Of a stretch of 64,000 nt of DNA, positions 1 to 25,267 are shown piece by piece. The stretch is from Ashinkailepas kermadecensis. Taxonomy: Eukaryota > Arthropoda > Thecostraca > Neolepadidae. A program made the translations under genes and the position numbers. The stretch is taken from positions 572,501 to 636,500 of the forward strand of contig JAOTOM010005132.1 of the NCBI GenBank assembly GCA_034440615.1. Reading direction: 5' to 3'. Within the stretch, counting starts at the first letter, position 1. Every line of letters starts with the position of its first letter. The notes under the pieces were generated by a model. It did no database searches and was not told where the DNA came from. It saw nothing but the letters and a program-made list of their open reading frames with translations.

Positions 1-2130
1 TCCTCGCCGCGCGCTGGTCCTGTCAACGACCGTTCGACCCCATAGCCGACGATGGGATTAATTAGAAAGAAAAGGAATACGATGGTAAAATTCCTTCGTA
101 CGGAATAGCTTATTACACGTACAGCGCACCTTCGCAGCTGGACACCTTGTCTAGATCACTTGCCACGTGGTTCGAGGCATGCACATGTGTGCCAGAAATG
201 GAAGGGAGCACATCTGCTGATATACAAATCGACCGTTTAGGTTCTCGTCATGTGAAGACTTCTGGTTGTAAGATTTGGGTGAGGTGTTGGACTGCATCTT
301 TTCTATTTGAGTATGGGTGAGTTGAATATTCGATGAGCGTGGAATGAGGATTCGACAAGCCGTTCTTTACAAATCCAGCGCAGAATGTTCAAGCAATTGT
401 TCCACCTGTGTGTACAAGTCAAGAATCAAATGTAGGAAGTAAGTTCGAGTATTTCGATCGAATGCGATGTGCGTAGCTTTGTTCGGGCTTCCTGCTGGCG
501 TCAAGGAACATCGTGATGTTGGGTTGAAGCGTCTGTACGAGTACTCGCTACAGAGGATGCATTGATCACTGATGAGAAGGTTGCCTGCTTGGTTGACGAA
601 GGTGATGTCATGAATATATTCTTGCACTCAAGAGACAGCTAAGAACTGAAAATTCGATGCGACATGAATGAATATCATGTGATGAGTGCGTATGATGAAG
701 TCCAGCGCTGGTCATGGCCTGCACTGTCTCGTAGTTCAGGATGTGATTCATGGGCGCAGTGCTTGCAGTAGTAAAAATTTTAGAAACATTAGGAAGGCAA
801 ATTTGTCCAACGTCCAACGGCCAGAACGGCAAATTTGTCCAACAGCCGGTCATGGAAGCATCTGTTGCCGTTGTGTGGAAGACATCTGCGCTGGACGACT
901 CTGCTTCTCAGTAAGTCACAAGTGATCAAATTTCCTCATAACAAGTTGCGCCTCTTGTTCTCAGCATAAGCTTTATCGTTCTGCAAGACTACAATACTGG
1001 GTAATAAGCTTACTATGAGATACTTAGCCCGTTGGCTTCATCACCAATACTTTTCAAATTTGCAAGAATGCTATTCTGCACCACCGAGAACCATCGGCAA
1101 CTGTAAGGCACGAAATGTCTACATCTACAAAGGCGCGATCATTGACCATTCAGCGGCTGCTGCTGGTGATCATGTGCGTTTTGGGTGCTTTGTTATGCGC
1201 GTATATAATGTGCTTTAAGAAACTTGGCGGATAGCAGCTGGTATGCTGGGAGTTAGTCCTGTGCGCAAATAGGAAGCTGTGCACTTCTGTTCACCTTCGA
1301 CATGGTCGGCGCTCCAAACAGAAGTAGCAAACAAGCATAAGTGGATGTCGGTGATTAACGTCAGTTAATCCCTACGCCTACTGATCTCTACGGCAATTAG
1401 TGACTATGTCAATCACACCCATCTCAACCGCCACCACGCCAAGGAACAAAGCACCCGGACCTGCAGTTGTTTCTGCTGTTGGAAAGCGGTGCATTCTTAA
1501 GATTCCATCAGAAACGGGGGTTAATCTTATGGGAGCTTTCGGCAGCGGAATATCAGAGTAGGATAGTAAGAGGTTTCGGCCCTCTGTGGAGATGTTCCGA
1601 GCTGGAATTGGAGAGTGTCTGACCCAGAAGCAAGCACGTATATGTAGCATTGGAAGCCTGATGCGGAGGTCGAAGTCTGGTTATCCTGGTGTCAGTGTTC
1701 TGTGGATGCTGCGGTTCACTGGTGGATAGGCAATGCTTCGCCACTGGTACAGCCCTTCGTCATCATGATCGTCAACATCATCATCGGTCATCAGCATACT
1801 ACATCGTCAGTCATCGGCATCGCCCAAGGTCAAATTTTGGCGAGGTAGCCTCGACCGGGAGATTTGACGGCGACGTCTACCTGACTTGGCCGCGGTCAGG
1901 CGGCAACGCAGTGTGATATACAGATATGATTGCCGCGAATATTCGTCTGTATTGATGGAAAACGCCAATGAACAGGAAAATGTAGCAAGCGAATATTCAC
2001 ATGGGCCGCCAGTTCCTGTTCTTTTTACGATCCAATGGTAGTTGACGTGCGATTTATATTCTTAGGGGAGGTATTGAATTCATCGAACGCGTTGGTAGAA
2101 CCGTCCAGGGATTCATCGAAGATATACCGA
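1..2130. other. No gene recognised
   Basis: Mixed-composition DNA with only short chance frames. A GTCATCATG/CATCATCGG-rich patch lies near 1760-1825. I see no splice-supported exon, RNA gene or clear element. Confidence 0.5.
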
Positions 2131-2139
2131 CAGTCTTGT

Positions 2140-2775
2140 CCAGTGAACTGGAAGTCTACAACATGACCGAAGTAGTCGCCACGTTTTAAGGCACCAACCC
2201 TGGACCAACCAACCAACCAACCAACCAACCACTGGAAGTCTACAACACGACCGAAGTAGTCGGCGCGTTCTAAGGCATCAATCCACCACCACTGGAAGTC
2301 TGCAACACGACCGAAGTAGTCGGCGATTTCTAAGGCACCAATCCACCACCACTGGAAGTCTACAATACGACCGAAATAGTCGGCCAGCTGTATGACCAAC
2401 ACAGTCGATGCGCCCCTAATCCCCGAAGTAGTCGGCGCGTTCTAAGGCACCAATCCACCGCCACTGGAAGTCTACAACAAGACCGAAGTAGTCGGCACGT
2501 TCTATGGCTCACCACCACTGGAAGTCTGCAACACGACCGAAGTAGTCGGCACGTTCTATGGCACCAATCCACCGCCACTGGAAGTCTACAACACGACCGA
2601 AGTAGTCGGCACGTTCTATGGCTCCAATCCACCACCACTGGAAGTCTACATGACCGAAGTAGTCGACGCGTTCTAAGGCAGCGATTCATCTCCGCTGGAA
2701 GTCCACAACACGACCGAAGTAGTCGGCACGTTCTAAGGCACCAATCCATCTCCACTGGAAGTATACAACCGCCTA
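2140..2775. repeat. Minisatellite, ~54-60-bp unit, about 10 copies
   Basis: Units are built around ACCGAAGTAGTCGGC and CCACTGGAAGTCTACAAC, with variable spacers. A short (AACC)n tract lies at 2207-2233. The long minus-strand open frame across it (Cys/Arg/Leu-rich) is a product of repetition without stops. Confidence 0.85.
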
Positions 2776-3983
2776 GTTCTGAAGTCAACCCATCGTACCG
2801 CGAGCGGTCCTCGCAAGCCACTGGTACCTTGGCGTATGCGGGGGTGATGCTGCCAACTGCGTAGCACTGGCGAGGCGACGCTATATGATCTAGCAGTGAA
2901 GTGCGTCGTAAAGAGCACAATGTTCTCCCCGTAGCACCGGCGGAAGGACGAGCGGTCGTTCTGCCGTTGAATCTGTCTCGTGGCGGACCCATCGGGAGGG
3001 ACAGCCGAAGATGTCCGCTGCGTCGTCGGTCGTAACGTCCAGTCCGAAGTGCTTGGGGCGCGGCGGAGTTGGAGCGCAAGCGTTCAGAGGTGCTGTCGTG
3101 TCCCAGGGCACGAGGACCACGAAGCGCCTGCTGAAGGGTGGATATGAGTCTATCGGAGCTGAGCCTGTGCCCTGTCGGGCTCTGTGTGCAGTGGTGCACA
3201 GATATGTTGATTGGGATCCATGCTGCATCGCACACGGTGTCCCACTATGTTCGTGCGAAACATCTTCCGTGTGTTCACGTGCGCTCGTAAGCTACCACCA
3301 TCACCATCAACATACGAACGGTAACGATGTATTTCTGTCGTGGTCATGTGTGTTTCTAGTCTTTTTTCCAGCGATTCACCTCGTTTTCAGACATTGCTTC
3401 AGTGTAGGTCTGTTGGTGCATTACAGTGCAAGTATTTCAGATCACGACAGCAGGGTCCACCGGCATGATTCCTGAGGTAATGCCATCTTGGTAATGTGAG
3501 AAGAAATATGGTGGATTTTCCTCCCTGACTACTTGTCTACCTTGGCTGGCAAGCCTCTGAACTAATCCATGACACTCACTGTGCTACTGATATTCGCTTC
3601 CTTGTCACTGGATGTATGCGGTAATTGCTTGGTCATGCCATACCAAAGTGAGAGAGGGAGTGGAACCAAGTGTGCCACTACCAATACCGGAATCACCATA
3701 AAAATGCCTGCAGTTCATGATTCACGAATGGATCGTGATGCATGATTCATGAACTCTGATATTTGAATAAATTAATCGTAGATCGTTAAAGGTATACATG
3801 AATGTCATAAAGCATCAATCCGCCACCACTCTTAATGCAATAGTTGTATAACCTAATTTTTATGCAGCGCCTTAATGCATTTTATTGGTCTGAAATTATA
3901 CTTAATTATGTCCCAGATGTGAAGTTTGGTACTTTACCTCTTGCATATTGTAACTTCAAGTGCACGTTAAGGGTTTTGTTCGT

Positions 3984-4141
3984 GGTGGTTATTGGTTTTA
4001 CTATACGTCGACCGTTGAGTCATGTAGCGTCGCCAATCTCTCACGCCGATTGGTCGCGGGCGAAGGTAGCGACAGGTGAGACTCGAACCCACAATCTCTC
4101 GATTGTGAGACGGGCAACTTACCCCTAGACTACTCGTCCCC
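3984..4141 (-). mobile_element. tRNA-derived SINE, copy A
   Basis: Read on the minus strand, the element begins GGGGACGAGTAGTCTAGGGG, a tRNA-like head with A box, and has a B box GGTTCGAGTCT. A non-tRNA body containing GTCGAC follows, then a tail of CCAATAACC units. Flanks GGTTTTGTTCGT (3972-3983) and GGTTTTGAACGT (4142-4153) match at 10 of 12 bases and look like an old target-site duplication. Confidence 0.85.
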
Positions 4142-4902
4142 GGTTTTGAACGTATTATCCTGACAATTAGTGTAGTACTTATTTCAATATAGGTTAATAT
4201 AAATTGTTTCGCAGTCTCCTCATTTGACTTGCATGTAGCACAATCCTGCGGTGACCATCTTTAGTACCGTACACGATGTCCATGTACTCATTCATTGGTT
4301 CGTGGGTCGCTGTGATAATAGTGTTGCCGAGAGATTTTGATATTGCTCGCTCAAAATGTTTTGTTTTAGTGACATGTTGGTTATAAAAGTGGAATGATGA
4401 ACTTTACATGACAATTGAATTCACTGCAAAATTACTGAAAGCAAGTTCACAGAAATTACACCAGTTGTAAGTAATTACAGTAATTTATGATTAGTAAGTA
4501 TGCAGTCAATTGATTTACAATTTCCAGTTTACCATTCCACTGTGTTAGCGTATCTGTCTCTCCCCACAGTTTAATACGATAGTTGTTCTTTTAATCTAAG
4601 CCAATTCCTCCATCACAAGTTCCACAAAGCAGTCGAACTAAGCCACCTGATTGAATAAGCTTTCTAACTTCAACTTCCTCACCTACATGGATAAAATCAT
4701 CTACACCTGTTCGGTTGGCGTGGAGCCCCGCCCTCGAACGGTACAAGGTGTGTGGTGTGGTTCGTGTGTCATGTGTACGTCTTCACACCTTTCCAAGGAC
4801 GACTCGCCATGTTGCGCTGCTGTTAGTTGCCGGCCGGCCGCCGTTGTGGTCCTCTTCTGTTGCCTGTGTGCGCCATGCCTGAGTGATCTGTCGGCTCCTC
4901 AG

Positions 4903-4973
4903 GGATGGCAAGGACGAGCGCAAAATGGTCGACCGCAGCGTGCGCGACCGACTGGGTCCGAAACGCGACAGAG
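4903..4973 (+). CDS. Exon of an unidentified basic protein
   Basis: Flanked by a CTCCTCAG acceptor and an AGAG|GTGGGT donor. One base, then 23 codons, then one base reads DGKDERKMVDRSVRDRLGPK followed by RDR. The RDRLGPK string and charge pattern resemble linkers of RNA-binding or mRNA-export proteins; I cannot name the family. It may belong to the same plus-strand gene as the RGG exon at 6127, but the phases (1 out, 0 in) require another exon between them that I could not find. Confidence 0.45.
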
Positions 4974-6126
4974 GTGGGTGTGTCTGTGTCAGACGGCGAT
5001 GCCAAGCCGACGGCCATAGATAGATGGGTAGAAGTAGCCCCACGATCACCCCCAGCAAGGTAGCAAGTTAGTAACACCTTTGAACCTGCTGGGGACACTA
5101 AGTAAAATGTGTGCTGAGGCCGAAAAGGGGAAATAAAACTTTTTTGTATATATGACGCATCCACTCACCGTGGCTACTGTGTGCTGTCGTGATGAGACGA
5201 CATATGGGCGATCCAGTGCTGTGGAGGGAATATGGGAGTGGTTGCACGTTTTCCGGTTTGATATCAGGATATGGCACCCAGATGGAGCTGGTCAGCCGCC
5301 GGCGCCATGGTCTCCAGCCATGCTGGGATCGAGTTCACCCGCCGCTGAAGGTCGTGTGTATGTGCCATGCAGATTTCGATGAAGGGCGCGCGGAGCGGCT
5401 GCCGGACTTTTCCCAGCGTCCCGACAAGCCGCCACTCTGGGACGACGAAGTGTCCATGAGGAATCACTTCTACGGGGTACGTTGGTAACACGATCGACCG
5501 AGGAAGCAGCCAGTCTGGTCTGACGTGAACCGGGGCTCGGTTGCCACCATTTCAGCCCAGTTGGATATAACTGTTGAGTGGGTGATTACACGGCATCTCA
5601 GCTGGCAGCAGCTGAAAAGTGATTACACAAGGTGACTAAGCTTTGCGATATATTATCGAGACTAAGATCACACCATGACAGTAATTTCGTTCAGGCCGGT
5701 ATGTACCAGTCAGTGGACGACTTGTGGTATTCTCTCTCCCACTCTCTTGGCCGACCTCTGATATTCTCGGCCATGGGTGTCGTCTGGCGTGTCTTCTGTC
5801 ATAGAAAGACACCCGATTCATTCGACTTCATTCACAGTCCATCTCTGGTCTTGGGTGGAGATCCCGGGGTTCAATATGACCCACACCCCCTTCCCCTGCT
5901 GGGGTTGAAATTAAAATTGTGCCTATGGCGTACACTGAATATTCTGTACCACAAAAGCATCGCGGTAGTCCTTCGAGTCCTACATCTCTGCTGGATATGG
6001 GCGCTAAATGACCCCGTAGTCTGCGCGCCCTTAAGCCCAAATAATCAATAAATATCTGCTGGATGTCTGGTGTACCTTTCTGCGTGAGATATTGCCTCCT
6101 CACGATCGTGATGCTTGACACCGCAG

Positions 6127-6211
6127 CACGAGAACCGAACAAACGGCTTCCGTGGTCGTGGTGGACGTGGCAGCTTCCGACCCAGGGGACGCGGCGGACC
6201 GCGAGGTCGCG
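6127..6211 (+). CDS. RGG-box exon of an unidentified RNA-binding protein
   Basis: After a GACACCGCAG acceptor the segment reads HENRTNGFRGRGGRGSFRP and continues RGRGGPRGRG up to a CGCG|GTGAGT donor; it is 28 codons plus one base. RGG/RG repeats of this kind bind RNA and are methylated by PRMTs (family knowledge). Third positions use varied synonymous Gly and Arg codons rather than a simple tandem DNA repeat, which argues for selection on protein. The parent family is not identified. Confidence 0.5.
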
Positions 6212-6878
6212 GTGAGTTGACTCGTCCCCTCATCCCCTGAGCGCCGCCGGCAGGTAGGTGTCGACCTATCGGGCCAGGTTGCTCAACTGGTGACGCGATT
6301 CCTGCATTGTCAATCTATGTCGCCTGCCGGTCTGTGTTCGTGGAGTGTTGCCAGTTGTGAAAATCCCTGGTGCGCTTACGAGGACTTGGTACGCTTGCGA
6401 GCTCTGGAGGTTGGAATTTCATGAGTTGATGTTTTAGTTCTGCATTGATATGACTGGTGCGTTCAGACAGTTGTTGGCGATATAAAACGCTGTATGGCAT
6501 GCTCCTACGCACGCGTGTGTGCAACAAAACTATCGTCACAGGACCAGTAGTGCTTCGACCACCATTCATTGGTTTTAGCATCAACTCAATGGGTGCCTGA
6601 GTATAACCAATCAACTGTTGCATAGCCCGTGCCTCTCCCCATAGTTGAAGGTTCAATCTGTACACTCGGTATGCTGGCGGAGCTGGGTTCGGTGGCGTGA
6701 GTTTACATCGTGTGAACATTGCGTCGTGTGCTGGTGTTTTGACCCATAATTCCGTCCTCCGCCACGGTTACGTATTGGTCAGGTCAAACAACTGGTTATC
6801 AGCGGGCCGGACGCCGTGTAACCCATGCAGCTGTCACACCATCAAGTGGAATCAATTGACCTTGCTATGCGCCAACAG

Positions 6879-7372
6879 TGGCGGCACCTGAACGATAACG
6901 TCAATGGCATCGACCCCCTCAGGTCGTTTCTCGCCGACGCCATGGCAGCATGACAAGTACGAGGCCTACTGAGGCGGGACGTCGGCGTCTCCGGGCAAGC
7001 TCGCCCCACAGGGGGGGCTGCGAGGCGTCGGATCTCACGCAGATTACAAGACGACGCGTGCCGCCCTGACAGCACAGCCAGATGAGCGTCACGTCGCGAG
7101 CCGACAAGACCTCGCCGGTCGGTGGCCAGCGTGGACAGGTCGGCCGCTCTCCAGAGTTATTGTGTCATAGACTAATGTTCGCGGACACTTTGAGACGTTT
7201 GCTGTATGTACATAGAAGCCGACGCGCTTGTTGGTCATTGGGTCCGCGTGTTCGTGTAGTAACTGCACGGGTGGAATGCGTGAAATACATCCGCGTGTAA
7301 GTGTTCGCCAAGCTGTCTGACGTATTCGCCATGTCGTTCCTCACAATAAAGGCTTACGGCTTTCTCAACATG
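6879..7372 (+). CDS. Possible terminal exon and 3' UTR of the RGG-box gene
   Basis: Tentative. After a GCCAACAG acceptor the phase-1 end of the RGG exon would continue V-A-A-P-E-R and stop at TAA 6896-6898. The rest would be 3' UTR up to an AATAAA at 7345-7350 followed by T/G-rich sequence. If right, this gene ends about 60 bp from the ADRM1 stop codon on the opposite strand. Acceptor strength is modest and the coding part is only 20 nt. Confidence 0.28.
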
Positions 7373-7432
7373 TATTCAGCGGTGCATAATAACGCGATCT
7401 CGTCGGCAATATTCTGGCGGTGACCCATCGCT

Positions 7433-20941
<13,509 letters not shown>

Positions 20942-21559
20942 CTGAGACATAGCATGCCATCTGATGTGCACCCACGAAACATACATGCTCCACACCACAT
21001 GTATGCACACTTGACATTTCCCCATTATTACCTAAGTTTAAGCATGGGCAGCATGGGTGTTAGGAGTTTCATCAGATAATGATAATAAATTCATTTTGTA
21101 AATTCAATGGGTTTCAAATGGATTTAGATCAAAGGGGAACTTGAATTACAATGGTACAAATCAAGAGATGTCATGAGGTCATACAGTTTTCGGGCTTAAG
21201 AAGGGCCACAGGGACTATCTGGGTTAAGCCTGTAAATGGAAGATACTATAAGCCTGGACAAACGATACTCAACACCCTAGCCAATACTATATCCTACATT
21301 CTTTTTTTAACCATCTACAAACATCCTACCCACTTATCAACACTTATTGAGCTACTTATCTACCTCAGCATACCCAGCCCTATTCACTCGATACCACGTA
21401 ACACACACGTAGATGGAGTGACCGACACACCTCATTCAATACCATATCCCATCCAAAAGTATCTATCCACCACAACTTGTCTAGCAGTGTTCACTTGATT
21501 TTGCATAACACACTCAGTGTGAGTCACCCAGATAAAATGACTTCTTTATAAAAACAAAA

Positions 21560-21588
21560 ACCCCCCCCCCCCCCCCCCCCCCCCCCCC
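21560..21588. repeat. Poly(C) tract
   Basis: A run of C of nearly 30 bases between A-rich flanks. Nearby (21680-21745 and 21920-21945) are several CCTAA repeats such as CCTAACCTAACCTAACC, resembling short interstitial arthropod-type telomere (TTAGG) units, but they are too short to call a telomeric array. Confidence 0.8.
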
Positions 21589-23589
21589 AAAAATAAAAAA
21601 TCAAAATGAAAAACTTGATCTAACCAAACCTGGCCTGAACTGTTTTTTGAAGAAAAAAAACTGAATTGTTTTTAAAATATATATAACTTACCACAAAAGC
21701 CTAACCTAACACCTAACTAAATCAAACCTAACCCCTTCATGGGTAAATTTCATGGGTATGCTTCATGGAGTTAAAATGTGTAAAACTTGTCTTGTGGTTA
21801 CCTAAATATGCATTAATCCACCTAATCAGTTTCTGAAGAAAAAACAACAATTTTCAGGATAAATTTCACAAGAACAAATTTTGGGAAATGTTTTCAACCT
21901 AAAGGAAAGGCCAGGCCTGGCCTAACCTAACCTAACCCCACTGTTTGCTTTGTGGAGGTAAAAAATGTGTGTGAAGACTGTCCCATAGGTGTCTACACAC
22001 CTGAATGTGCAATAAGACTGAAGAGCTTAGCCTAATGTAATGCAATCAAATCCCAGACTGCAAAGTATGGCACATTCAACAAGATCTTGTTTGTGCTGGG
22101 TAGGTGCCCAGCAGTGCAGGATAGGTGCAAGGACAGGTACCTGGTGTGGGCAGGCTGATAATCCACTAACATGTAACACACTTGAGAAATAGAAAAAGAA
22201 AATCACAACTAGAGAAAACTGCAAAAATAAGTGGAGTGCACCACACTCATCTTGGTTCATAGCTCCTTAATTTGTGTCCTGCTAAACCAAAAAAAAACTG
22301 CTGCAATATTCAGTTCAGTGTCCCATGTGTTTCTAAATAGCAGGATGGGAAGTGTGAGAGGTCATTTGTGCTTTAATCATGTTGTAGGTGCATTTTATAT
22401 TGATTTTATGTGTAAGATGAGTGTATGTAGAAAAGACACTTGCCTTAAGGCTCTTGATTTTCTTACCTCATGTTTTATGTATATTTGATGCATGTATTTC
22501 ATCTATCTGGTTAGGATTTTTTCCTTCCCAGTGCATTTCAGTGATGATTTTTCCACGACTGGTGCACCTTGTCAAGCCATTTGCCATACTTTGCAGTCTG
22601 GACCAAATCTAGTTTGATTGTTTTCTTCATGGGGGTAAAATGTGTGCAAAACATGTTACATGGATATCTCAGTGCAATAATAATGACCTTTTTGGTGTTA
22701 TTTTGCTGTTCAACTGAAAAGCAAGCATTTGCAGAGAAAATCAGTGGTCACCAAAACCTAGTACCTACTTATCTGTGCTTGCATAGAAAGACCTGTAATT
22801 TAACAACTCATTCTGCACCAGTGATAAATGACTTGCAAAACAGGGTGGATGGTGGTGGATCTGTGCTTTAGGGCACGTTGACTTCGTTGGTCATTTTGCA
22901 CCCAAAATAGGGTGGACTATACCACTTTCTGAGCACTGAATAGCAGAGTGGGAAACTTACTTTCCGGGTTGGGAGTCGGAGTGCATACCGATTTCTTCCG
23001 GAGTACATTTTCATGGACATTATTTTTTATGCATGGAATCTGTTTACCAGTAACCGACCAGAAAAACCTAAATCAGTACCTACATAATATGCATAAGTAA
23101 TATCATTCTCATTTTGGGTCAAATCAAATGCCAAAACACACGAACAAAGAAGTGAACAATGGATGGCACCGCCCGGCAGTGACCCGTAATAATCAGCACC
23201 GTTTCGTTTCTTATAACTCACAGGAGAAATGAGTTTTCCTTTCACCATTTCTCAGTACAAGGCTAGCCATATGAAAAACAAACAAAAATACTTCACACTG
23301 CACCCTCAGCTCAGAGTGCATACCTACCTACCTACGCAGCCAATTTCCCACGTAATACGAACGCAACTCCGCTACCGCACACGCCACAGTTGGATGTGAT
23401 CAAAGCAAAGGATCAGTCAAGGTCTTGTGTTTACTGGTAACTTGTGTGGACACTGTTAACCATGTGTTCAAAGTTGCTAATGGTTATGACGTCATATACA
23501 AAATACCTTGCATTGATTGGCTGACAGACAGATTTCAGAACAGAAAATGCTAACGCAGCCAATTCTGATCGGTGGCCTCTGAGACTCCT

Positions 23590-23830
23590 GAGGACATCTC
23601 TTAAAACTGTCAAAGTCTCCCACTATAGGGTGGCAGGAACGCAAGTATTCCGAGACGTGGCTCCAGAGCCGGAGTAGTGTTCTAAGTGCACATGCGCATC
23701 ATCTTGCAAGTTGCTGTTGGCGCATTGTTGTCACCAATTCCGGTGGTTGAGATTGTGTGTGAAGCTGCTGTGGTCCGGCTGCTGACTGCTACAAAAAGTG
23801 ATTAGTTTGAGTGGTGACCGTAAGTGGAAT
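23590..23830. promoter_or_regulatory. Possible promoter with a non-coding plus-strand first exon
   Basis: The segment contains a TGCACATGCGCATCA-type NRF1-like palindrome near 23690, then about 120 bp of GT-rich sequence ending in a good GACC|GTAAGTG donor (exon end ~23819). On the minus strand, TGCAAG|GTATTT near 23490 could be the donor of an ADRM1 5' UTR exon, which the acceptor abutting the ADRM1 ATG requires. The region may therefore be a bidirectional promoter. This rests on motifs alone. Confidence 0.25.
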
Positions 23831-25267
23831 AACCAGCGTTTTTGTGGGTGTCGTTCTGTGTTTGTTTTTATTGATATCTTTGTTCCCACATTTGTGTCGG
23901 AGTACATGTGAAGCCCATCCTATCCAGTATGAACCCGGAGTGCAAAAATGTTTTCAGATATAAAATCTCTATAAAATCTAATCAGATATAAGAAGTGCCT
24001 TAATTCCCACCCTGCTGAATAGCCATCCTTGCCAAGGAAGTATCAGCATCATGCTTGTTGATGTGTGCTTATGCAGTCTGTATGACTTGTTTCTAAGAGT
24101 ATTTCATGTAACACATGGTATGCTGTATCAAGTATCATGTGCATGCTCACCATTACAGATTGTGGTACACAGGCATCTTGATACACAATTCCAGGCGCAG
24201 AGAATATCTATGATCTATGCTCTATCAAACAATGCCATCTGTTGATACGATGGTATTGCACATTGCTATCATTAGCATAGGTATCCCAATATTAGGAGTT
24301 CCCCAAAATTAAATGTAAAACATGCACTTATCAGTACACTATTTGCTCAAAATTGGGTTTGAAGGACTGAAACAACATTTCAACTGGCATGCTTCCATGA
24401 CAAATTTTGACACCCTACTGTACTAATTTCAACATCCCTCACCTGAAAAAAAAACTATTATTTTAACTCTGTTCTGCACCAGTATACCATTCATCTTCTA
24501 TGCCATTGTTATTTTCCACTCATTGTCAACCGATTTTGGAGTCTTGCAGCATGCAGAGTATTAAATATGCTTAGCTAGGTTCAAATATGATGGTTCCAGG
24601 AATACAAAATCTCATGATATTAGGGATTTCAAGCAGAAGTTTTGTAGCACTAGCACTTTGAGCAGCACTGCTGTTCTGCATTCACCCATCGCAATGCTAC
24701 CTACTTCACAGAGCTGTTGGGACACTGGAAGATTTGAAAATTGGGGGAATATGTGATGACGAGAACCCCAGGGCATTGCCTACCTAGACCCTTTGTGATG
24801 CCTTGCTCACGCATCAATAAGCTTCACTTTGCCCTTACCCTCCACAGCTCTTGAACCGGCCTTGTCCAACCTCCTACCCCTCTGAGGACGACTTAATGAA
24901 CCTCACAAATACTGATAAACAACCGTAGACGAAACAAACGCCCGGAAACGACACGTGCGAATATCTTTGCCAGCTGGAAGCTACAGACATGTTACCTTTG
25001 AAATAACAATGCACACTTAACCATATTTTTTGTATATTTTTATAATCACATGAAGCTAATCCTAATTCAAATATCAATAAACTGAATAAAAAATAGTATA
25101 GTACAAAGAATCCACCAGGAACATAACACTTCGCGATGATTTGCGATGTTTCGAGTAAGGATGCTCAAGCAATAGAAATATGAGGTCAAGTCATTCGACG
25201 ATTTAAGGCTTCACGTCACGTCACTGGTACACTTTGGCTTCCGCCGCCATCATGGATCAGACCACGG

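Larger units (their letters stand above)
21030..25260. other. Intergenic DNA upstream of ADRM1
   Basis: AT-rich. Apart from the poly(C) run, CCTAA patches, a SINE-like module at 22862 and the possible promoter near 23.6-23.8 kb, I see nothing I can support. Confidence 0.5.

Noticed and set aside
2360..3235. 291-codon minus-strand ORF
   Set aside because: Its C-terminal half is the 54-60-bp minisatellite; the rest matches nothing I know.
5189..5491. Overlapping plus and minus ORFs around 5.2-5.5 kb, with an acceptor (TTTTCCCAG) and donor (GGGGTACGTT) at 5418-5480
   Set aside because: The enclosed reading (RPDKPPLWDDEVSMRNHFYG) is attractive but its phase fits neither the 4903 nor the 6127 exon, and the region looks like an old repeat.
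21680..21945. Telomere (CCTAA repeats)
   Set aside because: Only two or three clean units at each place within ordinary sequence.
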